The notes under the pieces were generated by a model that worked only from the letters and a program-made list of their open reading frames with translations, was not told the origin of the DNA and searched no databases. A stretch of DNA of 64,000 bases from Halorussus pelagicus (GTDB lineage: Archaea; Halobacteriota; Halobacteria; Halobacteriales; Haladaptataceae), in NCBI RefSeq assembly GCF_004087835.1, contig NZ_CP035120.1, positions 62,001 to 126,000 on the forward strand, read 5' to 3'. The translations under genes were made by a program, and so were the position numbers. Below, in pieces: positions 7,888-17,659 of the stretch. How positions within the stretch are numbered: position 1 is the stretch's first letter; every line of letters starts with the position of its first letter.

Positions 7888-8946
7888 ATGCAACGACGCG
7901 ACCTTCTCCGGGCCGCCGGACCGCTCGGACTCGCTGGCCTCGCGGGGTGTATGGGGACCTTCGAGACTCAGTCGTCCGCCCAGAGCCGGTTCACGACCGT
8001 CGAGGACCGCACCGAGAAGGTGTACTACCCCTCGCACATCGACGGGATGACGATGGTCGGGATGGGCGGCGACGGTCGGTACAAGGTCGGTCTGATGTAC
8101 AGTCTCCCCCACGCTTTCTGGACGATAACGGGCACCGACCTGAACTTGGCGCAGGTCGGCGAGGACGCCACCGCGCACCTGATGGCGACGCTCTGGGACT
8201 CCGAGACCGGGACGGTTCTGCCGACCTCGGAGATTCGCGCGACGATTCTGAAGGGTGGCGAGGAAATCGATTCGCGTCGGCTCTGGCCCATGCTCTCCCA
8301 GAATATGGGCTATCACTTCGGCGACAACGTGCGACTCGACGGCAACGGGACCTACACCGCGAGGCTCTCGGTCAGCGCGATGCAGGCCCGCCGGATGGGC
8401 GAGTTACGGGGCGCGTTCGGCGAGGGGACGACCATCGAGGTAGAGTTCGAACACCGTCGCGGCAAGTTGGGCGACCTCTCGCTCAAACAACTCCCTGACA
8501 AGAAGGGCGATGCGGGAGCTATCGAACCGATGGAGATGAAGATGCCCCTCGCGCAGGTTCCCGAGCGCGACGACCTACCGAACGTCCTCGCCACGGGGAC
8601 CAGCGGGGACGCCGACTTCGCGGTGTTCGCGCCCGACGAGTCGCCCCACTTCGTGCCCGATGGCCAGTCGTATCTGGCTGTCTCGTCCCGGACGCCGTAC
8701 AACCGCTACCCCCTGCCGTTCATGTCGCTGTCCGCGACGCTGACCCGCGGCGGGTCGTCGGTGTACGACGACATTCTCCGGGCCGCGCTGGACCCCCAAC
8801 TGGGCTATCACTACGGCGCGGCCGTCGAGAGTGTCGAGTCGGGCGATTCGCTGACTCTAACCGTCGACGCCCCGCCGCAGGTCGCGCGCCACGAGGGGTA
8901 CGAGACCGCGTTCGTCCAGATGCCCGAGCTGGAGCTGTCGCTTTAA
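7888..8946 (+). CDS. Tat lipoprotein, P19-like iron-transport component (DUF7350-like)
   Basis: 352 residues. The N-terminus MQRRDLLRAAGPLGLAGLAG followed by Cys is a twin-arginine lipoprotein signal. The first half (KVYYPSHIDGMTMVGMGGDG, then KVGLMYSLPHAFWTITG) resembles the Met/His copper- and iron-binding region of bacterial P19/FetP periplasmic iron proteins. The second half (NVLATGTSGDADFAVFAPDE onward) is a second beta domain with paired strands. In haloarchaea such proteins are labelled iron transporters, which is family knowledge and not proven here. A regulatory box shared with the DyP-like gene suggests joint control, possibly by metal. Confidence 0.75.
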   Translation: MQRRDLLRAAGPLGLAGLAGCMGTFETQSSAQSRFTTVEDRTEKVYYPSHIDGMTMVGMGGDGRYKVGLMYSLPHAFWTITGTDLNLAQVGEDATAHLMATLWDSETGTVLPTSEIRATILKGGEEIDSRRLWPMLSQNMGYHFGDNVRLDGNGTYTARLSVSAMQARRMGELRGAFGEGTTIEVEFEHRRGKLGDLSLKQLPDKKGDAGAIEPMEMKMPLAQVPERDDLPNVLATGTSGDADFAVFAPDESPHFVPDGQSYLAVSSRTPYNRYPLPFMSLSATLTRGGSSVYDDILRAALDPQLGYHYGAAVESVESGDSLTLTVDAPPQVARHEGYETAFVQMPELELSL

Positions 8947-9006
8947 CCGACTGGCCGTCGAATCGGCGGCCGTGCGATACGGTATTGTTGCCGCCGACTG
9001 AGACGC

Positions 9007-9402
9007 CTACTCCTCGACTTCCTCGGGGTCCACGAGGGCGAACAGGTCGTCGAACTCCGCGGGCAGTTGGGCGCGGACCTGTTCGATTTCGCCCGCCGGG
9101 ACGCGTTCGCTGACGAGACCGACCACAACTTTCCCGTAGTAGGCGGCGTCGGCGCGGTCGGCATTCGCGCGGTCGGCGACCCGACTGACGAACTCGTCGT
9201 AGTCGAATCGCTGGCCCGAGTCGGCCGATTCGAGGTAGTAATCGACCTCCATCGGGAGCGGTCCCGCGAGGTCTTGGGCCTCTCCGGCCTGCAAACGCTC
9301 GCCGAGCGACTGGAGGACCGCGCGCGTCGCGCGGACCGCTCGGCCGGTGTCGGGCAGTTCGAGTCGATTCTGAACGTGTCCCATGAACTCGTCGTAGTTC
9401 AT
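9007..9402 (-). CDS. DUF2267 family protein
   Basis: 131 residues with the DUF2267 pattern of two helical repeats: MNYDEFMGHVQNRLEL opens the first, DYDEFVSRVADRANAD the second, each followed by a helical segment ending in an LP motif (AGPLPMEVDYYL; RAQLPAEFDDLF). The fold is a small all-alpha protein of unknown function, frequently linked to stress or CBS-domain genes in bacteria. A CBS-domain gene lies 4 kb away, which is not close enough to argue for a link. The ATG at 9402 gives the standard N-terminus. Confidence 0.85.
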   Translation of the reverse strand: MNYDEFMGHVQNRLELPDTGRAVRATRAVLQSLGERLQAGEAQDLAGPLPMEVDYYLESADSGQRFDYDEFVSRVADRANADRADAAYYGKVVVGLVSERVPAGEIEQVRAQLPAEFDDLFALVDPEEVEE

Positions 9403-9491
9403 GCACGGGGCTACCACGGACGCCGGAAAATACGTAACGGCGAGTTCGGGCGGTCGTGAACATCCCCACCGACGCATGCTCGAACGCGGCG

Positions 9492-12400
9492 TCAGAACAC
9501 TTCCAGATACTCCTCGATGACCGCGCGCTCGTCGTCAGTCAGGTCGAACAGGTCGTAGACCGCGCGGTCGATGTCGGCCTCCAGTTGCTCGATGTCGGTC
9601 TCCGCAACGGTCCGCTCGTCGGCTTCCAGCGTGCCGAGCAGTTGCTCGACGCCCTCGCTCGTCGTCGGAATCGGAATCGTCTGTTCCTCGCCGCTCTTCA
9701 TGTTCCGGCCGTCAACGGCGGCGTGGACGTACTTCGCGCGGCGCTTGTTCTCCTCGCGGTCGCCGCGGTCGATGAGCGGGTCGGTGATTTCGTCCGAGCG
9801 CCCGGCGGTGACGGCGAATCGGCCGTCCGCGAGTTGCTGAATGTCGGCATCCACCGGGTACCGCCGGGTCTGCCACTCGTAGTCGATGTGGCCTAACGGG
9901 CCGTCGTAGTCGCCGAGGTAGGCTTCGGGGAAGCGTTGGGTTTTGTTGTCTAAATCAATGGTTTCTACAATCTTGTCTCCACTAATTTGAATAGTATCGA
10001 AATAACCGTTTTTATCTTCTGTGATACAAGGAAGTTGTTCGAGGTATTGAGCGCGATACTCGTAGAAACCCCCAGCTTTGACAGTTGTGATATGCTTGAA
10101 ATAAAAATCAAGTGCTTTTGAATTCAATTCTGCCGCGATAACCTCTGTCAAGTCTTCAATCTCAGGTAGTGGCTGAAGCCCATAAGCTGTTTTAAAGTAC
10201 CATACACCAGTATCATCAATCATGAATCGGGCGTTTTCTGAGATGTGCGCACCGATAGTCTTCGGTCGCTCAAATCGGTCGTGACTTTTAGGATAAATGA
10301 AGCTGTACCAGTCTTCCTGTCCCTCCATCTTTCCACTTTCACGGCTTTCTAGCTTGTCCTTATGTTCTTCAAAGTAATCCCAAGTCAATGGAAGATTTTC
10401 ACGCAGATACCCTTCTGAGTGTAGTGTAGATTCTAACTTTCCATCGTCGGTCTTTTCGATTTTGTATGGGAGAATTACGTGTTGTCCCGACCAATCTGCT
10501 TGCCATCGTTGGATATCTTTCCCATCTAGCCAAGGTCGAAGCAAGTCGGTTTCAATTTCGTACTCCTTGTTTTCACCTGAAGGAACGATTTGAACAGTAT
10601 TACCGCCTTCATTGGGTTCAATTCGGTCTGCATTCGTCGGTGTTACCACATAGACTTTATTTGCACTTGTTTGCGTCCCAGCGAATACTGAATCTGTTAT
10701 TTCACCGATTCTATCGTCGCTGTTTTCCTCCAACTTCCGGAAAACCGCTAGCTCTTCGGGCGGCATCAGCGACCAGTACCCGTCTCCCAGTTCGCCTTGC
10801 GGGAAGTCGAACACGTCGATGTAGTCGTCGCTGTAGCCCGGTTCGTCGCGGTGGTCGCGGACGGCCGAGACGATTTCCTCGTCCAGCGCTCGCCCGGTGT
10901 CGTCCTCGACGTTCGCCTTTACGCGGACGGACCGAATATCGTTGTCGGCGCGGGCCGTCTCGTCGTCCTCGTCTTCCAGAATGACGATTGCGGGGTAGTT
11001 CGTCGCGTCGGCGAACACACCCGAGTCGCGGAAATCGTAGACCTCCTGCACGGTCGCTTCCCGGCGCATCACGTTTCGAATCCCTTCGCCGTAGTCCGTG
11101 ACCATGAACTGGTTCGGGGTGATGAACCCGAGTCGTCCCGTGTCTTCGGCCAACCAGTCGAGTCCGCGCTCGTAGAACGGACAGTAGATGTCGTAGTTGC
11201 CGGTAGTAGACTCGTACAGTTCGTCGAGAATCGCTTTCTGCTCGTCGGGGAGGTTTTGGATTCTGACGTACGGCGGATTTCCGACCACGTAATCGTACTC
11301 CATGTAGTTTTTCACGACCAGCGACAGCACGGTGTCCTCGAACATCTTGAACAGGCGACCGTCGCCGTGTTCGACGCGCAGGTACTCCACCGTGTCGAGG
11401 ATATCCTGCACGTACGGTTCGAAAAACTCCTCGATGCCGTCGTAATCGCGGTCGGTGTAGCGGTCGATGCCCTCCGCGAGTCCGCCGCGGTACTCCCACA
11501 TCTCCTCGTGCATGTGGTACTTCACCACGTCGAGGACGCCCTGTAACGCCGCGAAGTATTCGCCGAAGTTCCGTATCTCGGCGTTGACTCGCACCGTATC
11601 GAACAACGGCATCCGGATGCGCTGGACGAGGAAATCGCCTTCGCGCTCCGACTCGGCCACTTCGTCTTCGTCCACTTCGACGGGAAGCGGGACCGGAATC
11701 TTCACGTCTTGGTTGTCTTCCGTCGTCGCGTCGAGGGTCATCTGTTTCATCCCGTCGTCGCCCAGATTGATGCCCGTCAGTTCGCGCTCGTTGCGGAGCG
11801 TGTCCGTCCGGAAAATCGGCAGACGCCGAATCGTGAAGTCGTCGCGTTCCCGCTTGGCCTCCCGATATTTGGGTAGAATCGTCACCATGAATCGAATCTG
11901 GGCCATCAGGACCGCGAAGGGGTGGATGTCCAGTCCGACGACGTGGGGCCGCGTGCAGAGTTCCGTGAGGTGGTCCGCCCAGTCGGGGTCGTCGTGGTAG
12001 CGTTCCACGTCCGCGATGTACCGCTCGACGGCTTCCACGAGGAACGTTCCCGACCCACAGGAAGGGTCGATAATGCGCTCTTCGGAGACCCCGACGTCGT
12101 AGTCCACACCGTCCATGATGTAGTCGATGACCGGTTGGGGCGTGTAGAACTCGCCGAGCGCCTTTCGCGTTTCGGGGTCGAAGTATCGCTGGTAGAGATT
12201 ACCAAGCGGGTCGCCATCGATGCGCGAGAAGTCGAACTTCAGCACCGAGAAGATGACCTCCGAGACGGCACGACTGAACCGCTCTCTGGTCGCCTGACTC
12301 ACTCTCGAAACGTCGCTTCCCTCCTTTGCAACGTCCTCGAATCGGCTGTACGGGTTGTCGTGCTGGCTGGCGGTCTGTTCGGCGTACCCGTCGGACCACC

Positions 12401-13373
12401 AAATGAAGATGTCGTCCTCGAAGAGGCTTTCGACCAACTGGTTTCGCATCTCCTCTATCATCCCGTTGGCCGCAACCGGGTAGGCGTCGAGACTGATTTC
12501 GTCGTTGAAGCCGCCGAGTTCGTCGAAGTACCGTCGAAGCCCCTTCTCGGAGGGGAAGAAGTCGTGGTCCTCGGTCGCTTTGGCCAACAGCAACCGCGCC
12601 AACAGCGCGTGGCCGCTCTCCAGACAGAACATGAAGTCCCGAAGCGACTGCTCGCCGTCGATGAACTCCTCCCACGATGGCGGTACGTCGTCGGGTTCGC
12701 TGGCGTAACTCGCCTCCCAGAAGTCGTACGCGCCCTTCACGAACTTCGTCTCCTGCTCGTCGCGGAGTTCTCGGAGCAAATCGACCATCGCGGTCACGAG
12801 GTCGGCGAACGGACTGTCTGGTTCGAGGCGGAACGTATCGAAGAAGTGTTCACGCCCGAGTTCGCCGTCCAGCTCCACGGAATCGAGCGTATCAAGATAC
12901 GTCTCGACGCTCGCCGGGTCCGTGATGTCCCACTCGGGCTTTTCGAGCGCCGAAACGAGATTCGCGGCGTCGCTCTTCGACGCTTGTTCAAGCGAAATGG
13001 AGAGCAGTCGTTCGTGGTCTTCGCGCTTGTACAGTCGAAGCTCCGACCCGTTTGTCAGGATACCGTAGTCCGCTTTTAACGTATCTACGTAGTGGAAAAG
13101 CTGGTCTTCGTGCGGTGTCAGACTCCTCCCCGAGGTTTTGAACTCGTAGACCGCCGTCACCGACTCGTTGTCATCCAGCGTCACGTAGTCGGGTCGCCGG
13201 TCGTCCGGGAGCTTCCACTCGCTCCGCAGATCGTGGCCCGCACCCGAGTACCCCAGCGTCGTATAGAAGTCCTCGTTGAGAAACGCGTTCTCCACGTCCT
13301 TCTCGCTCATCTCTCCGTCGATACGAGCGGAAATTCCGTGGAGGGAATCGAGTAGTGCGGACTGACTCACCAT
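9492..13373 (-). CDS. Type IIG-like restriction-modification enzyme (Eco57I family, nuclease-methylase-specificity fusion)
   Basis: 1293 residues. The N-terminal 200 residues look like a PD-(D/E)xK nuclease, with PDYV then YEFK (E77, K79). The adenine methyltransferase core has motif I DPSCGSGTFLVEA around residue 436 and catalytic motif NPPYVR around 699-704. The C-terminus (about 870-1140) is a TaqI-like specificity domain. One polypeptide thus cuts, methylates and recognises DNA, with no separate partner gene nearby. The specificity domain is coded at about 9950-10740 by clearly AT-richer DNA with different codon choice than the rest, pointing to domain replacement. BREX PglX is an alternative family, but no BREX genes are adjacent. 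Confidence 0.85.
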   Translation of the reverse strand: MVSQSALLDSLHGISARIDGEMSEKDVENAFLNEDFYTTLGYSGAGHDLRSEWKLPDDRRPDYVTLDDNESVTAVYEFKTSGRSLTPHEDQLFHYVDTLKADYGILTNGSELRLYKREDHERLLSISLEQASKSDAANLVSALEKPEWDITDPASVETYLDTLDSVELDGELGREHFFDTFRLEPDSPFADLVTAMVDLLRELRDEQETKFVKGAYDFWEASYASEPDDVPPSWEEFIDGEQSLRDFMFCLESGHALLARLLLAKATEDHDFFPSEKGLRRYFDELGGFNDEISLDAYPVAANGMIEEMRNQLVESLFEDDIFIWWSDGYAEQTASQHDNPYSRFEDVAKEGSDVSRVSQATRERFSRAVSEVIFSVLKFDFSRIDGDPLGNLYQRYFDPETRKALGEFYTPQPVIDYIMDGVDYDVGVSEERIIDPSCGSGTFLVEAVERYIADVERYHDDPDWADHLTELCTRPHVVGLDIHPFAVLMAQIRFMVTILPKYREAKRERDDFTIRRLPIFRTDTLRNERELTGINLGDDGMKQMTLDATTEDNQDVKIPVPLPVEVDEDEVAESEREGDFLVQRIRMPLFDTVRVNAEIRNFGEYFAALQGVLDVVKYHMHEEMWEYRGGLAEGIDRYTDRDYDGIEEFFEPYVQDILDTVEYLRVEHGDGRLFKMFEDTVLSLVVKNYMEYDYVVGNPPYVRIQNLPDEQKAILDELYESTTGNYDIYCPFYERGLDWLAEDTGRLGFITPNQFMVTDYGEGIRNVMRREATVQEVYDFRDSGVFADATNYPAIVILEDEDDETARADNDIRSVRVKANVEDDTGRALDEEIVSAVRDHRDEPGYSDDYIDVFDFPQGELGDGYWSLMPPEELAVFRKLEENSDDRIGEITDSVFAGTQTSANKVYVVTPTNADRIEPNEGGNTVQIVPSGENKEYEIETDLLRPWLDGKDIQRWQADWSGQHVILPYKIEKTDDGKLESTLHSEGYLRENLPLTWDYFEEHKDKLESRESGKMEGQEDWYSFIYPKSHDRFERPKTIGAHISENARFMIDDTGVWYFKTAYGLQPLPEIEDLTEVIAAELNSKALDFYFKHITTVKAGGFYEYRAQYLEQLPCITEDKNGYFDTIQISGDKIVETIDLDNKTQRFPEAYLGDYDGPLGHIDYEWQTRRYPVDADIQQLADGRFAVTAGRSDEITDPLIDRGDREENKRRAKYVHAAVDGRNMKSGEEQTIPIPTTSEGVEQLLGTLEADERTVAETDIEQLEADIDRAVYDLFDLTDDERAVIEEYLEVF

Positions 13374-13424
13374 ACCCTTGGCGAGACAATCACCCGATAA
13401 AAATGTCGCGTTTGCGGTAGCGTG

Positions 13425-13841
13425 TCAGTACGACGGCGACTCGCTTTCGATTACGTCCGCGAGGTTGTCCAACTCGTTGACGAGCAGGCGATTCAGGTCA
13501 TCGAGAGCGACGATGCCCGCGAGATTCCCGTCGTCGTCTACGACCGGCATTCGCCGGACTTCCGCCGAGCGCATGGCGTCGGTCAACTCGAACACGCCCG
13601 CGCGTCCGGGTATCGTCGCCGGGTCGGTTGTCATCACGTCGGCCGCGGTCAGGTCGCTCTTGTCGTCGGCGACAACTTGGAGCGCCACGTCGCGGTCGGT
13701 GACAATTCCCGTCGGTTGGTCGTCCTCGGTCACGACCACGCTTCCGACGTTCTCCTCGCGCATCGTCACCGCTACGTCGGCTATCGATGCGTTCGCTCGG
13801 GTCGTTACTACGTCGTCTCTGGCGATGTCTTCGACTGTCAT
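13425..13841 (-). CDS. Tandem CBS-domain protein
   Basis: 138 residues forming one CBS pair (Bateman module). The first CBS holds SIADVAVTMREENVGSVVV and GIVTDRDVALQVV; the second holds VFELTDAMRSAEVRRMPVVD and GIVALDDLNRLL. Such stand-alone proteins bind adenosyl ligands and act as energy or redox sensors. No effector domain is fused and no obvious target is adjacent. Function is inferred from domain only. Confidence 0.92.
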   Translation of the reverse strand: MTVEDIARDDVVTTRANASIADVAVTMREENVGSVVVTEDDQPTGIVTDRDVALQVVADDKSDLTAADVMTTDPATIPGRAGVFELTDAMRSAEVRRMPVVDDDGNLAGIVALDDLNRLLVNELDNLADVIESESPSY

Positions 13842-13962
13842 GGTCTCCCCCCGAGCCGACTACGTCGTTGACCACCGAGAAACTTGGTGCCGATTCGTCA
13901 CGAGCCAGCGTGGGTCGGGGTCAGTTCGGCGTTGATTCCGAGGGCGTAGTTCCCTTGCTGGC

Positions 13963-14565
13963 TCAGTCTTCGGCCGCTTCGGTCTCCATCGCCCCGCCGT
14001 GGCTGATTTCGGTTCCCAGCAGGTCGAGGAACTGCGAGAGCCACTCGACGTGGTCGCTCCAGTCGCGGCCCGTCACGAGGTTTCCGTCGGTCGTCACGCC
14101 GTCGTAGTAGTCGCCGCCCGCGCCCTCCACGTCGGATTCGAGCGCCGAGTAAGCCGCGCAGGTCCGGCCCGCGATAACGTCTGCGGCCGCGAGAATCTGG
14201 GCCGCGTGACAGATGGCCGCGACCGGTTTGTCTTCCTCGAAGAAGTGTCGAACCGCTTTTAGAACCTCGTCGTACGTCCGGAGGTACTCCGGCGCGCGCC
14301 CGCCGGGGAGGACCAGTCCGTCGTACTCTGCGGGGTCCACCTCGCTCATCGTCGCGGTCAACTCGAAGTCGTGGCCGCGCGATTCGACGTAGGTCTGGTC
14401 GCCCCGGAAGTCGTGGACGGCGGTCTTGACAGTGTCGCCGCCTTCCTTCTCGGGACAGACCGCGTCTACCTCGTGACCAACCGCTTGCAGGGCCTGAAAC
14501 GGTACCATTATCTCGTAGTCCTCGCCGAAGTCGCCGACGACCATCAGGAGTTTCTTTCCGGACAT
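13963..14565 (-). CDS. DJ-1/PfpI family protein
   Basis: 200 residues of the DJ-1/PfpI flavodoxin-like fold. The nucleophile elbow is AAICHAAQ, with Cys followed by His, and the conserved acidic residue near the N-terminus is in GDFGEDYEI. The DGLVLPGGRAPEYLR segment is typical of PfpI proteases, deglycases and the YhbO branch. The likely role is stress-related protein or metabolite repair, but biochemical activity varies widely in the family. The ATG at 14565 gives the standard MSGKKLLMVVGDFGEDYE start. It is a single gene. Confidence 0.88.
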   Translation of the reverse strand: MSGKKLLMVVGDFGEDYEIMVPFQALQAVGHEVDAVCPEKEGGDTVKTAVHDFRGDQTYVESRGHDFELTATMSEVDPAEYDGLVLPGGRAPEYLRTYDEVLKAVRHFFEEDKPVAAICHAAQILAAADVIAGRTCAAYSALESDVEGAGGDYYDGVTTDGNLVTGRDWSDHVEWLSQFLDLLGTEISHGGAMETEAAED

Positions 14566-14716
14566 CGGTAGCTCACCGCACGGAGCTACGGCAGGAACGG
14601 GAAAATAGGTATCGCCGGTCTCGTCCCGGCCGACAAAAGTGACGAAAAATACACATTTACACGAAAGCCACAAAGGGGTGGGACATGAGAAGGGGTACAA
14701 CGAGTAGTTTCACAGG

Positions 14717-16282
14717 ATGAGAGAATACGAAGAGATACTCAACAGGATGACGGACGCCTTCTTCGCGCTGGACGACGAGTGGCGGTTCACCTACGTCAAC
14801 GAACGCGCCGAAGGGATTCTCCGTCCGGCGGCCGCTTCCGAGGTGGCGAACGATGACCTCCAGGGCGAATCCATCTGGGAAACCATCCCTGAAGCGGTCG
14901 ATACGCGGTTCTACGACAAGTATCACGAAGCGATGGCGGCCCAGAAGGCGGTCAATTTCGAGGAGCGCTACGAACCGCTCGACGCGTGGTTCGACGTTCA
15001 CGTGTACCCCTCCGAGACGGGACTATCGGTCTACTTCCGAGATATCAGCGAGCGGAAGCGACTCGAAGCCGACCTGCGACGACGCGACGAGGTGTTCCAG
15101 CGCGTCTACCGAGTCATCGCGGACAAGTCGGCGTCGTTCGAGGAGAAAATCGAGTCGCTGTTGGCCATCGGTAGCGACGCGCTGGACACCGACTACGGCG
15201 CGCTCTCGCGTGTGACGGACGACGAGTACGTCTTCGAGTTCGCTCACCCCATCGACGGAGAGGCCCGGCCGGGCGACACCCAACCGTTAGCCGAGACCCA
15301 TTGCGAACGGGCAATCGTCACCGAGGAGACGCTGGTCGCGGCGGACATCACCGAGGACGCGCCGGGTCTCACGGACCGGGCGGGCTACGCCGAGCAGGGC
15401 ATCAAGTGTTACGTCGGGACGCCGGTACTGGTCGATGGAGACGTGTACGGTACGTTCTGCTTCTACAACGACGAACCCCGGCGCGACCCGTTCTCGGACT
15501 GGGAGATCACGCTCGTCGAACTCATGGGCAACTGGGTCAGTTACGAACTGGAACGCGAGTGGCGCGAGACCGAACTGTCCCGACAGCGCGACCGATTCGA
15601 GGAGTTCGCGGACATCATCTCCCACGACCTGCGGAATCCGCTCAATGTCGCCGAGGGGCGACTGTCGCTGGCCCGTGAGGAGTCCGATAGCGAACACCTT
15701 GGCGTAGTCGCCGACGCGCTCGGCCGAATCGAGTCCATCGTCGAGGATACGCTGACGCTGGCCCGCGAGGGCCGAACCGTCTCGGACACCCAATCGGTCT
15801 CTCTCGCCGACCTCGCAACGGAATGCTGGGGGATGGTCGAGTCCGAGGCGGTCGAGTTCACCGCTGCCGACGCCGGTCGAATCCGGGCCGACCCCGACCG
15901 TTTACGACGGGTCTTCGAGAATCTCTTCAGAAATGCCGTCGAACACGGGTCCCCCGAAGCGTCCGAAAATACCGGGGAATACGACGCTCCGGCCGACCGT
16001 CGGTCGGCGCTCACCGCGGAGGACAGGGACGCCGGGGTCACGACCGTCAGGGTCGGCCGACTCGACGGACGCGGCTTCTACGTGGAGGACGACGGGCAGG
16101 GAATCCCGGACGACGAACGCGAGTCGGTGTTCGACCCCGGCTACACTACGTCCGAATCCGGAACGGGACTCGGACTGGCTATCGTCGCGCGCATCGCCGA
16201 GGCCCACGGGTGGACGGTCGAAATCACCGACGGGACCGGCGGCGGGACCCGGTTCCAGTTCGAGAACGTCGAGTTCGTCTAA
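14717..16282 (+). CDS. PAS-GAF sensor histidine kinase, paralogue of 5164-6660
   Basis: 521 residues with the same domain order as the kinase at 5164: PAS (FALDDEWRFTYVNERAE), GAF (KIESLLAIGSDALDTDYGAL onward), HisKA with H303 in IISHDLRNPLN, and HATPase with NLFRNAVEHG, DDGQGIP and GTGLGLAIVARIA. It carries an extra loop of roughly 30 residues between the N and G1 boxes (around SPEASENTGEYDAPADRRSA). No adjacent response regulator and no membrane segment. Equal spacing of motifs from the start to the His shows an old gene duplication within this region. The input signal is unknown. Confidence 0.93.
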   Translation: MREYEEILNRMTDAFFALDDEWRFTYVNERAEGILRPAAASEVANDDLQGESIWETIPEAVDTRFYDKYHEAMAAQKAVNFEERYEPLDAWFDVHVYPSETGLSVYFRDISERKRLEADLRRRDEVFQRVYRVIADKSASFEEKIESLLAIGSDALDTDYGALSRVTDDEYVFEFAHPIDGEARPGDTQPLAETHCERAIVTEETLVAADITEDAPGLTDRAGYAEQGIKCYVGTPVLVDGDVYGTFCFYNDEPRRDPFSDWEITLVELMGNWVSYELEREWRETELSRQRDRFEEFADIISHDLRNPLNVAEGRLSLAREESDSEHLGVVADALGRIESIVEDTLTLAREGRTVSDTQSVSLADLATECWGMVESEAVEFTAADAGRIRADPDRLRRVFENLFRNAVEHGSPEASENTGEYDAPADRRSALTAEDRDAGVTTVRVGRLDGRGFYVEDDGQGIPDDERESVFDPGYTTSESGTGLGLAIVARIAEAHGWTVEITDGTGGGTRFQFENVEFV

Positions 16283-16343
16283 ACGACCGGACCGGCCGCG
16301 TGGCGGAAGCTAGTCGCCGATTCGACGCCGAGAAACGGCCGAC

Positions 16344-17336
16344 TTAGGCCGCGACGACGCCGTCGTCGGAGGCTTCGAGCAGTTCGTGGTAGCGGTTCCG
16401 AATCGTCACTTCGCTCACCTGCGCCACGTCGCTGACCTCGGCCTGCGTGACCTTCTCGTTGGTCAGGAGCGGTCCGGCGTACACCGCGGCGGCGGCCAGC
16501 CCCACGGGCGACTTGCCGCTGTGGAGACCCTGTCGCTTGGCCGTCCGGAGCAGTTCGCGGGCGCGGCGTTCCGCCTCGTCGGAGATGCCGAGTTCGCTGG
16601 CGAATCGGCCGACGTACTGCTCGGGGTCCGCGGGCTGAATCTGGAGGCTCAGTTCGCGGACGATGTAGCGGTAGGTCCGCTTGAACTCCATCTCGTCGAT
16701 TCGGCTGACGTTGGCCACCTCGTCGATGGACCGGGGCGTCCCGGTCTGCCGGGCCGCGGCGTAGAGCGCGCTGGTGGCGACGCCTTCGATGGAGCGGCCC
16801 GGAAGGAGGTCCTCGTCGAGCGCGCGCCGATAGATGACCGACGCCGTCTCGCGTACGTCCTCGGGGAGACCGAGCGCGGAGGCCATCCGGTCGATTTCGC
16901 CGAGCGCCTGCTTGAGGTTGCGCTCCTTGCTGTCACGCGTGCGGAAGCGCTCGTTCCACTTGCGAAGCCGCTGCATCTTCTGGCGCTGCTTGCTTCCGAG
17001 GGAGTTGCCGTAGGCGTCCTTGTTCTGCCAGCCGATGTTGGTCGAGAGACCCTTGTCGTGCATCATCTTGGTCGTCGGCGCGCCGACGCGGGACTTCTCG
17101 TCCTTCTCGCTGGAGTCGAACGCTCGCCACTCCGGGCCGCGGTCCACGTTGTCCTCTTCGACGACGAGACCGCACTCGCTACAGACTGTCTCGCCGTGTT
17201 CCTCGTCGGCGGTGACCGCGCCGCCACACTCGGGGCATACCTGTTCGTCCTCGCGTTCGGTCTCGGCCTCGTCGGTTCGCTCCGGTTCAGTTACGCTGGT
17301 CTGTTCGTCGTAGCTCTGGATGCGTGTACTCGTCAT
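16344..17336 (-). CDS. tfb: Transcription initiation factor IIB (TFB)
   Basis: 330 residues, a complete archaeal TFB. The N-terminal zinc ribbon has C34, C37, C52 and C55, followed by the B-reader/linker (RGPEWRAFDSSEKDEKSRVG) and two cyclin-like repeats (about 140-230 and 235-325). The second repeat ends with the HTH that binds the BRE (TQAEVSDVAQVSEVTIRNRY). TFB recruits RNA polymerase to TBP-bound promoters. Haloarchaea have several TFB paralogues, and which one this is cannot be told from the window. The ATG at 17336 follows an upstream TATA-like TTTAAG around 17419-17424 on this strand, leaving a leader. Confidence 0.96.
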   Translation of the reverse strand: MTSTRIQSYDEQTSVTEPERTDEAETEREDEQVCPECGGAVTADEEHGETVCSECGLVVEEDNVDRGPEWRAFDSSEKDEKSRVGAPTTKMMHDKGLSTNIGWQNKDAYGNSLGSKQRQKMQRLRKWNERFRTRDSKERNLKQALGEIDRMASALGLPEDVRETASVIYRRALDEDLLPGRSIEGVATSALYAAARQTGTPRSIDEVANVSRIDEMEFKRTYRYIVRELSLQIQPADPEQYVGRFASELGISDEAERRARELLRTAKRQGLHSGKSPVGLAAAAVYAGPLLTNEKVTQAEVSDVAQVSEVTIRNRYHELLEASDDGVVAA

Positions 17337-17659
17337 GATGGGGTGGATGGGTGAGGCTCGGAGCGGAGAAAGAATACTCCGGCCTCGCTTCCTAACTACG
17401 AGTAAGGCCAGAACAGACTTAAAGGTTTCGGCGTCGTGTGAATATCTTGCACGCAAACGCGGCAATTCCGGCCGAAATCGGTCCGGCAAGTGTCGGCGTC
17501 GAAACTCCGTCTTAGCGACTCTTAAGCCACCTATACTCGAACTTTAGGTCCGGTTTCTCTCCGAAAGCAGTATTTTGAAACTCATACAATTCTGGCTTCG
17601 GGAAGAGTGTCTCTGACTCGGTGAGCGCTCTGCCGAGACGCGCTCGCGTCTCGGCGGAC
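17337..17659. other. Gene-free stretch upstream of tfb
   Basis: About 320 bp between the tfb start and the end of the phosphoribosyltransferase gene. The minus strand carries the likely tfb promoter (TTTAAG near 17419-17424). The part around 17510-17620 is noticeably AT-richer (CTTTAGGTCCGG, AGTATTTTGAAACTC). No open frame with convincing coding character was seen on either strand. Confidence 0.5.

Noticed and set aside
9492..13373. BREX or DISARM system around the methyltransferase
   Set aside because: No PglZ, BrxC, DrmA or other partner genes flank it; a stand-alone Type IIG-like enzyme explains the fused nuclease better.
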